DNA of 52,968 nucleotides from an uncultured Prevotella sp. (GTDB taxonomy: Bacteria; Bacteroidota; Bacteroidia; Bacteroidales; Bacteroidaceae), in the NCBI GenBank assembly GCA_900554695.1, contig USHV01000018.1:1-52968 (forward strand). The letters run 5' to 3'. Both the position numbers and the translations under genes were made by a program. Below are positions 1-8,847 of the stretch, in pieces; the first letter of the stretch is position 1, and each line of letters opens with the position of its first letter. Under the pieces are notes generated by a model. The model was not told the DNA's origin. It saw only the letters and a list, made by a program, of their open reading frames with translations, and did not search any database.

Positions 1-1
1 A

Positions 2-646
2 CGAGAACTCTTGACACACAACTCGCTTTGTTTTGAATTCATCGAACTCACGTTAATCTATAAAACAGAACCCATACGCTATGTTATAGGTACAATGGTT
101 CAGTCGGTGCAGATATACGCCAGAATGTCGCCGGAACTGCCTTGCGTGTGGACCACAGGATGCGAGGACGACATTTCTGAATACATATCTCTGATAGGTA
201 GCGAGACGCCTCAGCCGGACAATCTGTTTGCAGTAAGCGAGCATAAAATGCTGTTGATGTCGCTCACCTATCGTCTGTGCACGATCTTCAGCAATAAGTT
301 TTTCGCTGATGCTTCGCATAATGCACGCCGCACAGAGGTCTTTCTCAAACTGATTCAGCTCATCGGCCGCCACTATATGACTGAACGCGGAGTGACGTTC
401 TATGCCGACAAACTGTTTCTTTCGCCAAAATACCTGTCCGAACTGTCAAAGTCGATGTGCGGATATACCGTCCAGGAACTTGTGTTCAAAGCAATAACAC
501 GCAAAGCAATGTCTCTGCTCGACAGCACAAACAAGACCGTTGCAGAAATAGCCAATGATTTCCACTTCCCCAACCCGTCGAGTTTCGGCACTTTCTTCAG
601 GAAACGGACAGGAATGTCACCGCAGAAATACAGGGAACGGTTGTAG
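2..646 (+). CDS. AraC-family transcriptional regulator, 3' part (cut by window edge)
   Basis: This is a DNA-binding regulator of the AraC/XylS family. The last ~95 residues hold the double helix-turn-helix: a first HTH around FYADKLFLSPKYLSELSK, then TVAEIANDFHFPNPSSFGTFF and the family end signature FRKRTGMSPQKYRE. The ~115 residues before it would be the end of the sensing or dimerisation domain, which I cannot assign to a ligand. The reading frame is open to the first base of the window, and the only early start is a TTG at position 11. AraC proteins of this type are usually near 280-300 residues, so the gene very probably begins upstream of the window. Nothing next to it on the right is clearly its target. 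Confidence 0.85.
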   Translation, partial: RELLTHNSLCFEFIELTLIYKTEPIRYVIGTMVQSVQIYARMSPELPCVWTTGCEDDISEYISLIGSETPQPDNLFAVSEHKMLLMSLTYRLCTIFSNKFFADASHNARRTEVFLKLIQLIGRHYMTERGVTFYADKLFLSPKYLSELSKSMCGYTVQELVFKAITRKAMSLLDSTNKTVAEIANDFHFPNPSSFGTFFRKRTGMSPQKYRERL

Positions 647-1118
647 AGATAATACAAATTGCATATATAGGTTTCATATATAATATTTCTAATAATAAAT
701 CAGCCAACATAACATTATAACATCCATCTATGTATGCAACATTTTTTACAACTATTGCATCACTTATAAATAAATGCTATATTTGCAAAAATTTAATATC
801 ATAACTTTAACTATCAATATAAACAAATAGACCTGCTATATCTAATTTCTTGTGAATAAAGACACCAAAGCTTTAGAATGACACAGATCACAGATCTAAA
901 TAAAAACTTACAGATACATAATATTACTATGATACTTACCAACATTTTCAAGAAACACTTAATTCCTATTTTGAATATATTCAAAAAGTGAGCAATAAAA
1001 GATTATGCTACACTCGGGAAACAAAGAGACAGCTCTCTTTACACTCATCTGTAATATTTTTGCAGCGGATATAATCCTATAAGGATAAAAATATATGTAA
1101 TACTGAAACATATAAATA
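647..1118. other. AT-rich intergenic spacer
   Basis: This 472-bp stretch lies between the AraC-type gene and the first small membrane protein. I see no coding region or RNA gene in it. It is strongly AT-rich, and the only candidate signal is a TAnnTTTG box at 1055-1062. Confidence 0.6.
1055..1062 (+). promoter_or_regulatory. Possible -7 box (TATTTTTG) for the small membrane protein pair
   Basis: TATTTTTG fits the Bacteroidetes -7 consensus TAnnTTTG and lies about 57 bp before the start codon at 1119. No good TTTG -33 box is found at the usual 19-21 bp spacing, so this is tentative. Confidence 0.35.
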
Positions 1119-1505
1119 ATGAAAAGGTTTATTATAAAATTATTCGCCTCAAGTTATCACTATTGGGTATGGAAACAAAAAAGAGAAGATGCATATTATA
1201 ATACCTTCTTATTCATAGCCTTTATGTTTACTTTAATGGAAATAAATTTAGATATACTTACAGGCGGACATCTTTTATATATAACACTTAAAATAGGCGG
1301 GGTGACCCCGTTCATAGTAATGTTAGCGAGCACAGTAATCAACTATTTTTTGCTCAAATGGATATTCCCTGTGAAACGGATTGACCTTGCCGAACGACGG
1401 CTCACTAAGGCAGAATATTATATATATCACACAATATTCATTGTATTAGTATGTGCCAACCTATTCTTGTTATTTTACATAGTACGTCGTGCGGCAAAAA
1501 TGTAA
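1119..1505 (+). CDS. Small multi-span membrane protein, copy 1 of a tandem pair
   Basis: I do not recognise this family. The 128-residue protein has a short basic N-terminus (MKRFII) and three likely membrane segments at about residues 27-46, 58-80 and 103-122. A conserved central block, YITLKIGGVTPFI followed by INYFLLKWIFPVKR, is shared with the next gene. A positive stretch (AERRLTKAEYY) separates the second and third segments. The gene is much richer in A+T than the housekeeping genes further right. It is about two-thirds identical at the protein level to the gene at 1658-2044 and differs most in the first 40 residues. The absence of a signal peptide or known motif leaves the function open. 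Both copies being intact and of equal length suggests they are expressed. Confidence 0.75.
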   Translation: MKRFIIKLFASSYHYWVWKQKREDAYYNTFLFIAFMFTLMEINLDILTGGHLLYITLKIGGVTPFIVMLASTVINYFLLKWIFPVKRIDLAERRLTKAEYYIYHTIFIVLVCANLFLLFYIVRRAAKM

Positions 1506-1657
1506 ACCCTCTTGTCGCATAACCTGACATTATAAATTAAAACAGAATTGGTCATTTTGACTTCATACGCATTTCGCACTGCTGTCCAACAAATTGCTTT
1601 CCGATCTTATCGAGGATATAGCTGGCTATAAATGTATTACAGAGAAACATCTAAATA

Positions 1658-2044
1658 ATGAAAAGGTTTATTATAAACATAATAGCATCACATTATCACT
1701 ATTGGCTGAGAGTACAAAAAGTACATTATCCATATATTGAGACATATGGTAATATTGCTCTTACTATTACCTTCATGGAAATGAATTTAGATATACTTAC
1801 AGACGGACATATTTTATATATAACACTTAAAATAGGTGGGGTGACCCCGTTCATAGCAATGTTACCAAGCGTGGTAATCAACTATTTTCTGCTCAAATGG
1901 ATATTCCCTGTGAAACGGGTTGCCCTTGCCGAACGACGGCTCAATAAGGCAAAATATTATATCTATCACACAATATTAGGTATATTGTTCTACGCCAACC
2001 TTTTCTTTTTATTATACATGGCACGTCTCGTGGCAAAAATGTAA
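1658..2044 (+). CDS. Small multi-span membrane protein, copy 2 of a tandem pair
   Basis: This second copy is also exactly 128 residues and has the same three-segment layout and the same start (MKRFII). It keeps the central YITLKIGGVTPFI and INYFLLKWIFPVKR blocks almost unchanged, while residues 7-39 and the last membrane segment have diverged. The DNA similarity continues for roughly 130 bp past the stop codon of each copy, so the duplicated unit is about 540 bp and includes the 3' flank. No separate promoter box of the TAnnTTTG type is evident in the 152-bp gap, so it may be co-transcribed with copy 1. The function is unknown. Confidence 0.75.
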   Translation: MKRFIINIIASHYHYWLRVQKVHYPYIETYGNIALTITFMEMNLDILTDGHILYITLKIGGVTPFIAMLPSVVINYFLLKWIFPVKRVALAERRLNKAKYYIYHTILGILFYANLFFLLYMARLVAKM

Positions 2045-2453
2045 ATACTTTTGTCGCATGAACTGGCATTATGAATTAAAATAGAATTTGGCATTTTGAC
2101 TTAATCCGTATTTCACGTTGCAGTCCTGCAAATTGTTTTCCGGTCTTATCAAATATGTTGCGGACTATAGAAAATAAGGTGATAGCAACTGTGCAAAATA
2201 GAAATGAAGATCCTGCAAGCTAATAAAAAATTCTACTGAATCTTAAAGAAAATCATATCTGCCAACAAATCACTATTGATACCGAAGATATAAAATAAAA
2301 ACACTATAATTATCTTACGCACAGTTCAATATAACTGATATCAATAAAGCGGGATGCGATTCAGAAAATCGCATCCCGCTTTTCATTATGTCTGATATAT
2401 AAAAAATCAGAAATTGTAATTGTCTGTGTCCGAACAAACGGACATCAAGCCGA
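2045..2453. other. Intergenic spacer with shared terminator
   Basis: This 409-bp stretch holds the 3' flank of the second duplicated unit and a strong hairpin at 2346-2382. I see no gene in it. Confidence 0.6.
2346..2385. terminator. Bidirectional intrinsic terminator
   Basis: The arms AAGCGGGATGCGAT (2347-2360) and ATCGCATCCCGCTT (2368-2381) are perfect complements, and one more A-T pair extends the stem to 15 bp. The loop is 7 nt. A run of T follows on the plus strand and a run of A precedes it, so it can work for both converging transcripts: the membrane-protein pair on plus and the protease operon on minus. Confidence 0.85.
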
Positions 2454-5315
2454 TTATTTTATCACAATCTTTCTGACAGACACGCCCTTGTCCGTTGTTA
2501 CCTTGACCATGTAAACACCCGGTTGTACATTAACAGCGAACCATCCACCAGTCATTGAGGACTTGTCGCAAGATGTAACAAGAGCACCATTGACAGCGAT
2601 GAGTTCCGTCTTCAACATAGTGCTGCCATCGGCAGCATCCACATAAACGCGTCCATCTTTGTAGTAAACATTGGCATTATCGTTCTGAGCATCGACAGAA
2701 GATATGCCAGAAGTTCCGCTTTTAACTTCAACCAGTTTGTAGCAGTTGTGGTAAGAAGCCACTGTACCGGTGACGCCACCCTGTTTTGCCTCAACGAGCA
2801 ACATGTAACGCTGTGGCTCTACTCTCGGTTTATAATCAAAGCTTAACTCTTTTGTCTCACCGGCCTTCATCTTCACGCTGCTCATTTGAGCAATCTCACC
2901 ATTTGTGTTGGTATATTGACGCAAGCGCAGATAAACCATACCGCTGAAATCCTGCGGTGCATGAAGAACAATCTTGCAAGGTGCTTTCTCTTCAGTATAA
3001 AGAACATCAGGCATGTCAAGACTTACGGCCTCAAGCATGATATCCGTATTGTTCTCGTGAACCTCGAGTGTGTTGTCGAATCCTGCAGCATTAGTATCGG
3101 CAGTCTCGTTGCCGTCGTCTGTGAGATAAGTGAGCTTTAGACGATATGTACCCGGATCAACCGGCAGCTTGCGGAAAAGAGGAACAGTAACTTCCTCACC
3201 TTTTTCTACAGTGACATTCTCCTGGAGGAAAAGATATGTCTCTTCAGGTTTATCCACATTCTGCATCCAAAGTATAACGCCAACATTTCCGGCTGCGCCA
3301 TAATTGCGTGCTGTTACCTTGAACATGATGTCGTCGCCCTGTCTTACAAGTCCATCGGTTGTGCCGATGACAAGTCCCATCTTCTGGGTCTGACGCATCA
3401 CAGGCACAGTGGCAGCAGGGAGCACTGTGACAGACGCTGGCTCTGAAGAAGTCTGCACGAAAGGATTATCAGGATAACCCTTCTCGAAGAGTATGATGTC
3501 ATAATCACCCGCCGGCATATCCTCAGCAAGGTTTACAAGAAGTTTAACACTCTCGGTGCTACCATCGTAGATATTGACTGTATTCTCATAGTCCCACACC
3601 TTTGTGGCATCTGTCTTTGAACGGAATCTGACAACAACATTCTTCAGATTGAAGTTGGACGAGTTGTTCTTAAGTGTGACATTGAACAAAGCGCTACCGT
3701 TGGCGTATATTTCTCCGTCCGACGTTATCGGTCCGACAACCGTAACATCAGGCACAGGCTCAGCATCCTCATCAAGCTCAAGCACACCATTAACTATATT
3801 TGCCTCGACATAGCCACGCTCTCTGTTCTCATGACGCAATATCTGCCAGCGTTCTTCATTTGCTTCCTTGAACGCAAGACGAACCTCGCATTTGCCGTCA
3901 GCTATACCCTCGCTCACGGTTGTAGGAATGTTACGCATGGTGAGGAAATAGAGTCCGCTCATGCTATTGGCAAAACCGTCGATATGGGTTGACTCTCCAT
4001 CTGTCTTAAGCACATCTATTATCTGACCATCACGGGTGACGACTGCCGCAATCTGACCGTCGAACGGAGTCACGTCATAATTGTTGATTGAAGCCATGAG
4101 CGTGAATTCCCGTCCATAATCGCTGCACATCAGACCGAGCAATCCATAGAGCGGACGGTCGAATGTCGTAGCTCCACCGGTAGACGGCTGTATGCCAGTG
4201 ATTATCTCCTGGTCGGTGTTATAGCCTCCAGTGCCACCACCCTCACCGAGATCGTCTGGATTAAGATGATTGACAAGGAAATAGCCGTTGCTCATACCAT
4301 ACCATCCCCAGTTTATATGTACATATCCTTCAGAATCGTAACCATCGCAGACAAAGGCATGTCCACCAAGTCCGTTGTCACTCGTTGCGCCATAATAAAC
4401 AGGGCGGTTGTGGTCAAGTTCGTTCTTTATAATATCAAGCCACTCTGTACCGCTGTAGAAATTGCGGCGTCGCATGGTAACACCATTATCATAACCGAAA
4501 TATGTCTTCAACGCATGAGGAACAAGCATGGACAGCGCACCGCTTCCATTCTCAGCATATTCCATCTCTACGGAAACACCGAACTGATAAGCCAGCGTAG
4601 CAGCAGCGTCTATCTGTTCCTGGCTTACGCCCTCTGACGGATAAAAAGCCAGCATATTGTCCCAATCGTATGTGGTATTACCGAAATCAGCAGAAAGGGT
4701 CTGACCATTGAACACATAACTCTTTGAGCCTGTTCCCTGCTGAGGATAACGATAATAACGCATAATCTGTGTAGCGGCCGTAGCAACACATCCTACATAA
4801 TAATGCTTTGTCTGACCATCCGAATAATATGTAGGACACATCTCGTTGAACGGGAAGTCCTGTCCCCAAAGAATGTCGCCAAGCAAAGGTTCTACCACAA
4901 CAGTACCGTTACCAGTATTAGCATAAGCCGGTTTAGCGGAAGAATCTTTTTTCGCACAGTTTTCCACATAAAGCTCGTTGAGACGCAACCACTCCGCCAT
5001 ATTTGAAGGAATGTTGTTCGGATCGAGCTCTCCCTTATCTGAATAACCAAGCACCGGCTCGGCATTATCGTCGCCAGAGACAATGACAAAGCCTTCGTTC
5101 TTGCCGACATTGAATATATAATAAGGTGCAACATCGCTTGTTCCACCCTTTACAGCACTCTTACGAGGTAAACAGGTAAGCGACGCAGACTTGCTGCATC
5201 GCTTACTCATAAAACCTCTCGCAATGTTCTCAGCCGCACTCTTTGTAATCGGTTTTGCACCGACATAAAGGAAAGAGAACAGACACAGAACCCAAAGGAG
5301 ATTATATCTTTTCAT
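2454..5315 (-). CDS. Secreted C10 (streptopain-like) cysteine protease with T9SS sorting domain
   Basis: This is a papain-fold protease of peptidase family C10, the family of streptococcal SpeB and of Prevotella and Porphyromonas proteases. A signal peptide ends near Ala20. Residues ~21-135 match a Spi-type inhibitory propeptide (AENIARGFM, FVIVSGDDNAEPVLGYS). The catalytic domain follows, with Cys176 in YYVGCVATAATQIMRYY, His319 in GLGGHAFVCDGY, and the INWGW motif at 334-338. Residues ~380-870 are beta-rich repeats without obvious catalytic features. The last ~70 residues end in GVYMVKVTTDKGVSVRKIVI, typical of a type A T9SS C-terminal sorting domain, so surface display or release through T9SS is expected. 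It lies 18 bp after the FN3 protein gene in one operon. The T9SS machinery itself is not in this window. Confidence 0.92.
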   Translation of the reverse strand: MKRYNLLWVLCLFSFLYVGAKPITKSAAENIARGFMSKRCSKSASLTCLPRKSAVKGGTSDVAPYYIFNVGKNEGFVIVSGDDNAEPVLGYSDKGELDPNNIPSNMAEWLRLNELYVENCAKKDSSAKPAYANTGNGTVVVEPLLGDILWGQDFPFNEMCPTYYSDGQTKHYYVGCVATAATQIMRYYRYPQQGTGSKSYVFNGQTLSADFGNTTYDWDNMLAFYPSEGVSQEQIDAAATLAYQFGVSVEMEYAENGSGALSMLVPHALKTYFGYDNGVTMRRRNFYSGTEWLDIIKNELDHNRPVYYGATSDNGLGGHAFVCDGYDSEGYVHINWGWYGMSNGYFLVNHLNPDDLGEGGGTGGYNTDQEIITGIQPSTGGATTFDRPLYGLLGLMCSDYGREFTLMASINNYDVTPFDGQIAAVVTRDGQIIDVLKTDGESTHIDGFANSMSGLYFLTMRNIPTTVSEGIADGKCEVRLAFKEANEERWQILRHENRERGYVEANIVNGVLELDEDAEPVPDVTVVGPITSDGEIYANGSALFNVTLKNNSSNFNLKNVVVRFRSKTDATKVWDYENTVNIYDGSTESVKLLVNLAEDMPAGDYDIILFEKGYPDNPFVQTSSEPASVTVLPAATVPVMRQTQKMGLVIGTTDGLVRQGDDIMFKVTARNYGAAGNVGVILWMQNVDKPEETYLFLQENVTVEKGEEVTVPLFRKLPVDPGTYRLKLTYLTDDGNETADTNAAGFDNTLEVHENNTDIMLEAVSLDMPDVLYTEEKAPCKIVLHAPQDFSGMVYLRLRQYTNTNGEIAQMSSVKMKAGETKELSFDYKPRVEPQRYMLLVEAKQGGVTGTVASYHNCYKLVEVKSGTSGISSVDAQNDNANVYYKDGRVYVDAADGSTMLKTELIAVNGALVTSCDKSSMTGGWFAVNVQPGVYMVKVTTDKGVSVRKIVIK

Positions 5316-5333
5316 ATTCTGAATTGCCTTTCA

Positions 5334-7151
5334 TTAACGAACAAGAACTTTCACACTCTTGCCACCAACCTTAACAATTGCAAGTCCTGGTTTAACACTG
5401 ATATGGTTTGCACCCTGACGTCCTGAAACTGAAACAATTTCCTGACCGCTTACATTGTAAACACTGATAACTGAATCAGCTGCAAGATCAACCACAATAC
5501 CACCGTTCTCAACATATACCTTCGGAGCATCAGCTGTTTCTTCAACACCGTCTATTGATGTAGAAACATATTTAACATCAACAGTGTTCGACGGATCAGA
5601 AGCCATGTAACCTATCTCACCGTCAACAACTGTGCGTGCATAAGCTACAACCTGATAAGAATAAGCTATAGCATCAGACATAGGCACCTCAAATGTAGTA
5701 GATGTGGCATTCTCCACTTCTCTTTCTTCAACTGCAGAAGAATAAACATCACCCTTTGACAATACCTGTGCGACGGTAATATAGTCTAAGAACAGTTTGT
5801 TGCTTCCGTTGTAATATACCTCAACATAGGTTTCATCCGAACCGCTTGTGAAATCGAGAGAATAGTCGGCAAAGTCTTTTGAAAGCACAACTGTCTGTGT
5901 CTCTACAGGCTCTTCTGCGCTGCCGTTATAAACGCGAATCTCTACATTTGCGCCTTCATAATATGTACCGAATGCACCTTCAGCCATATTCAGCTTAACA
6001 GTAAACTTACCGCCATTATGAGACAGGTCGAGCGCCGGAGTTCTTATGAAACCGTCTGAACCATAAGGAGAGATTCCAAGATATCCTGCTGCCACACATT
6101 CCATATATGTTGTCCATCCCGGAACCTTAGTATAAGAATCCAGTTCGCTGCTCGATATGAAGTCAACGAAATCGAGAGAACCCTTATCAACCTTAGAGAA
6201 GTCTTCGTCAAGAACATTTACAGTCTTGTCTTCAGCCAAAGTCTCATTACGTGTGAGCTTGACCATATAACGTGTTGCCTTGGCAACAGCCTCCCAGTTG
6301 GCGGTGAAACCTGTCTCAGTTATATCAGTTGCCGGCAGAGCCTTAGGAGCGTCAACACTCTCAAGAACTTCAACAACTTCTATTTCGTTTGAATAATCTG
6401 ATACGATCTCACCCTTCTTTGCACGCACCGTGTAATAATAAACTTTGCCCGCAACAAGACCTTCTACAAGTGCAGACGTGCCTGTTTCCTCACGGTCTTT
6501 CACAAGATATTCCTTTTCGTCGTCCGCATTCTTTGTATATACGTCAAGCAGATAAGTTGCGCCACTCACACTCTTCCATCTTGCTGTAAAGCTTGTCTCA
6601 TTTACAGAAATTGGCTGAAGTGCCTCCGGAGCAGATACAATATCATCAGAAGCTATGACCTTGACATTGTCTATGAGAATACCTTCTGCTGCCAGATACG
6701 GATCGAACTGAAGATTAGAATAGGTTGATACGTCTTCGAAAACCGCAGAGAACGTATGCCATTCACTGTCGTACATAAGGAAAGTCTCAGAATCCAAATA
6801 ACCGGCTTTCAGTGTAACACCCCCACCATAATCGGCAATACTTCTTACATCGAAAGTGACCTTTATGTTAGAAGTCTTGCTCATATTTTTCAAATATGCA
6901 GTCTTCAGGTTTCCGCCATCAGCAACCATAAGCATTCCACCGGCTTCATATACTTTCGAACCGTTCCATCCGATGGTCTTATACAACTTGCCTGAATATC
7001 CTGAAATGTCGGTTGTAGCCGGTTGGGATTCACTACCTTCTGTGAATTCACTGAAATCCTCGTCTATAACAACCTCTTCCTGTGCACGAAGATCTGCACA
7101 AACAAATGACATAAGTGTCATTAACAAAAATAAAAGTAAATTTTTCCTCAT
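5334..7151 (-). CDS. T9SS-exported protein with FN3 and jelly-roll-like domains
   Basis: This 605-residue exported protein has a signal peptide ending near Ala23 (SFVCADLRA). Two segments begin with DEDFS (near residues 30 and 315) and look like beta-sandwich, ligand- or adhesion-type domains. Two fibronectin type III-like repeats carry the paired signatures VNETSFTARWKSVSGATYLL and ITETGFTANWEAVAKATRYM. The C-terminus (GLAIVKVGGKSVKVLV) is a T9SS sorting domain. No catalytic motif is visible, so an adhesin or structural role is inferred, possibly working with the protease encoded 18 bp downstream. A well-formed Bacteroidetes promoter lies ~66 bp upstream at 7217-7248. Confidence 0.85.
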   Translation of the reverse strand: MRKNLLLFLLMTLMSFVCADLRAQEEVVIDEDFSEFTEGSESQPATTDISGYSGKLYKTIGWNGSKVYEAGGMLMVADGGNLKTAYLKNMSKTSNIKVTFDVRSIADYGGGVTLKAGYLDSETFLMYDSEWHTFSAVFEDVSTYSNLQFDPYLAAEGILIDNVKVIASDDIVSAPEALQPISVNETSFTARWKSVSGATYLLDVYTKNADDEKEYLVKDREETGTSALVEGLVAGKVYYYTVRAKKGEIVSDYSNEIEVVEVLESVDAPKALPATDITETGFTANWEAVAKATRYMVKLTRNETLAEDKTVNVLDEDFSKVDKGSLDFVDFISSSELDSYTKVPGWTTYMECVAAGYLGISPYGSDGFIRTPALDLSHNGGKFTVKLNMAEGAFGTYYEGANVEIRVYNGSAEEPVETQTVVLSKDFADYSLDFTSGSDETYVEVYYNGSNKLFLDYITVAQVLSKGDVYSSAVEEREVENATSTTFEVPMSDAIAYSYQVVAYARTVVDGEIGYMASDPSNTVDVKYVSTSIDGVEETADAPKVYVENGGIVVDLAADSVISVYNVSGQEIVSVSGRQGANHISVKPGLAIVKVGGKSVKVLVR

Positions 7152-7216
7152 AAATAGAAAATTTTTGATAATAATAACAACATATTACTTCGCAACATGC
7201 GAAATTCGTATCTCTG

Positions 7217-7248
7217 CAAAGATATATTAAAATAATCATATCTCCAAA
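7217..7248 (-). promoter_or_regulatory. Bacteroidetes-type promoter of the FN3-protease operon
   Basis: Read on the minus strand, TTTG (7245-7248) is followed after 20 bp by TATCTTTG (7217-7224). This is the -33/-7 pair expected for the Bacteroidetes primary sigma factor. Transcription would begin near 7212, leaving a leader of about 60 nt. Confidence 0.75.
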
Positions 7249-7392
7249 CAACAGGATGTCTTATATTATACATTATTTATGCAATTAGTAAATATTATAT
7301 AAAATGTCGCATTTATACAAAATACTGATTTATAAAAAACGAATTATAAAAAGATTAAGCTCACACACCATTATGAAAAAAACAATATCATG

Positions 7393-7502
7393 CTCTGAAA
7401 TAATCCATATTAAGCCCTGATAAAGTCCATTTCAGACTCTAAAATAGTCCATATCTGAAACTAAAACACCCCGTTTCAGATGCACAAACAGGCCTTATCA
7501 TA
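7393..7502. repeat. 22-bp palindromic repeat array A (5 units)
   Basis: Five consecutive 22-nt units start at 7393, 7415, 7437, 7459 and 7481 with no insertion or deletion between them. Units 1 to 4 share the pattern CTCTGAAATAGTCCATATCAGA with substitutions; unit 5 is weaker. Each unit is an imperfect dyad (TCTGA at the left matched by TCAGA at the right). The spacing and pattern match arrays at 24210, 29558 and 41685. Confidence 0.7.
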
Positions 7503-7721
7503 ACAGTTGGGACAAGACATCAATGTAGACATTACAGAAAAGGGTGATTTATCATTATTTTAATCCTGCGGAAGAAGCGTATTGCCTGCATATATTTCAA
7601 TTAAAAACAAACAATGCGTTAATACACATCAACATCACAAACAACCTGTACCGTTTACGTCATTTATATATATCGACGCATCATATTTTTGCATATCATA
7701 AGAACTTTTAAACCGTATTTT

Positions 7722-7753
7722 TTTGCACATTACAAGCATTTTCGTTATGTTTG
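7722..7753 (+). promoter_or_regulatory. Bacteroidetes-type promoter of the rhodanese lipoprotein
   Basis: TTTG (7722-7725), a 20-bp spacer and TATGTTTG (7746-7753) match the -33/-7 consensus. The start codon at 7784 would sit ~26 nt after the likely transcription start. Confidence 0.75.
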
Positions 7754-7783
7754 CCACCGTAAATAAAAGTAAAACAGACACTT

Positions 7784-8182
7784 ATGAAAAAAAGCGTAGC
7801 ACTGTTTGTCGCCCTATCAGGACTCATAGTAGGCGGATGCAGTATAAAATCAGTAAAGACATCAGGGTATAGAAATGTGACAACCGACGTTTTTGAATCA
7901 CAAGTAAAATCAGGAAATGTACAGGTACTCGATGTCAGAACAAAAGAAGAGTATGAAGAAGGTCATCTTGCTGGCGCAAAACAAATAGACATAAAAAAAG
8001 ACAACTTTCTTGAAATAGCAGAAACAGCACTGGACAAGTCGAAGACAATCGCTGTCTATTGCAGAAGCGGTAAAAGGAGCGCAGAAGCGGCAAAAAGACT
8101 TTCCGGAGACGGATATAAGGTGATAAACATGAAGGGCGGCATATTGAAATGGAAGAATGAAAACAAACCGGTAGTCAAATAA
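7784..8182 (+). CDS. Rhodanese-domain lipoprotein
   Basis: This 132-residue exported protein has one rhodanese (sulfurtransferase) domain. The signal peptide ends in a lipobox, IVGGC, with Cys19 as the lipidation site, so it should be anchored in the envelope facing the periplasm. The rhodanese fold runs from about residue 35 to 128. It includes the start motif VLDVRTKEEYEEGHLAGA and the active-site loop CRSGKRS with catalytic Cys93. Single-domain rhodaneses can carry a persulfide sulfur from donors such as thiosulfate to an acceptor; the partner here is unknown. The gene is monocistronic, has its own promoter at 7722-7753, and converges on the phosphopantetheinyl transferase gene. Confidence 0.9.
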   Translation: MKKSVALFVALSGLIVGGCSIKSVKTSGYRNVTTDVFESQVKSGNVQVLDVRTKEEYEEGHLAGAKQIDIKKDNFLEIAETALDKSKTIAVYCRSGKRSAEAAKRLSGDGYKVINMKGGILKWKNENKPVVK

Positions 8183-8226
8183 TGCCGTCAAGACAGCGAT
8201 CTTTCATTTGTCTTCGGATTCCGGCT

Positions 8227-8832
8227 TCAGAAGATATATGTTAGGATGTAATCATCACATATTCTGTAGTATACATCCGATGACGTCATATTTATAAGAT
8301 TATCAATGCGTGCGACTCCATTCTTCGAAATTTCCAAAGGATGGAGTCGCATATCATAATATCCGAGTTTGTATTCCGAGCAATATTTGAACAGAGTTTC
8401 TTTTGAACACCAATGCAGCAGACGGTGCAACGTGTCAGGCGCCGATTCGTCATCACGTATGAACCGTCCGGCAATGCGGTCAACCCTATTGCTCATATAT
8501 TCTATATCGACAGCCACTTCCTTTGTGTGCGACATAATCACCGCCGCATATCCCTTTGTGTGGCTCAGACTTATTTTTATATCCGAATCACGCACAAACG
8601 GCCTGCCTTCAGGAGTATGATCTATGAACAAAGTGCTGTCGTCGGTCATGGCATAAAGAAGAGAATACACGGCTATAATCTCCGCCCTACGTTGAAAACT
8701 GCCACAAGAAAGAACAAGCTTTTCCAACGACAGATTATTGTCAAGAAGATGTCGGGAATCTTCTTGGCCTTCTATTCTCCATAGGCCAAGCACAACATCC
8801 GGACCGATTTTTTCGATAGAAACAACTGCCAT
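8227..8832 (-). CDS. 4'-phosphopantetheinyl transferase superfamily protein
   Basis: A Sfp-type enzyme that would move the phosphopantetheine arm of coenzyme A to a carrier-protein serine. The 201-residue protein carries the family motifs in order: SLSHTKGYAAVIMS (residues ~88-101), AVDIEY with the Mg2+-binding acidic pair, and WCSKETLFK, the WxxKExxxK motif. The usual Gly before the VD pair is replaced by Ala (AVDIE), a small variation. It is the last gene of the run ssb-gldE-this gene, 15 bp after gldE, an order I recall from other Bacteroidales. Whether it serves fatty-acid ACP or another carrier protein cannot be told from sequence alone. Confidence 0.88.
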   Translation of the reverse strand: MAVVSIEKIGPDVVLGLWRIEGQEDSRHLLDNNLSLEKLVLSCGSFQRRAEIIAVYSLLYAMTDDSTLFIDHTPEGRPFVRDSDIKISLSHTKGYAAVIMSHTKEVAVDIEYMSNRVDRIAGRFIRDDESAPDTLHRLLHWCSKETLFKYCSEYKLGYYDMRLHPLEISKNGVARIDNLINMTSSDVYYRICDDYILTYIF

Positions 8833-8847
8833 CCTACGTACAGGACA

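Larger units (their letters stand above)
1119..2180 (+). repeat. Tandem duplication of ~540-bp unit (gene plus 3' flank)
   Basis: Unit 1 starts at 1119 and unit 2 at 1658, a period of 539 bp. Matching tracts after the two stop codons include TTGTCGCAT, CATTTTGACTT and TTTCCG-TCTTATC in the same order and spacing. The right edge is approximate because similarity fades near 2175. Confidence 0.8.
7152..7783. other. Spacer between divergent promoters
   Basis: This 632-bp spacer has no gene. It contains the minus-strand promoter at 7217-7248, the 22-bp palindromic repeat array at 7393-7502, and the plus-strand promoter at 7722-7753. Confidence 0.65.
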
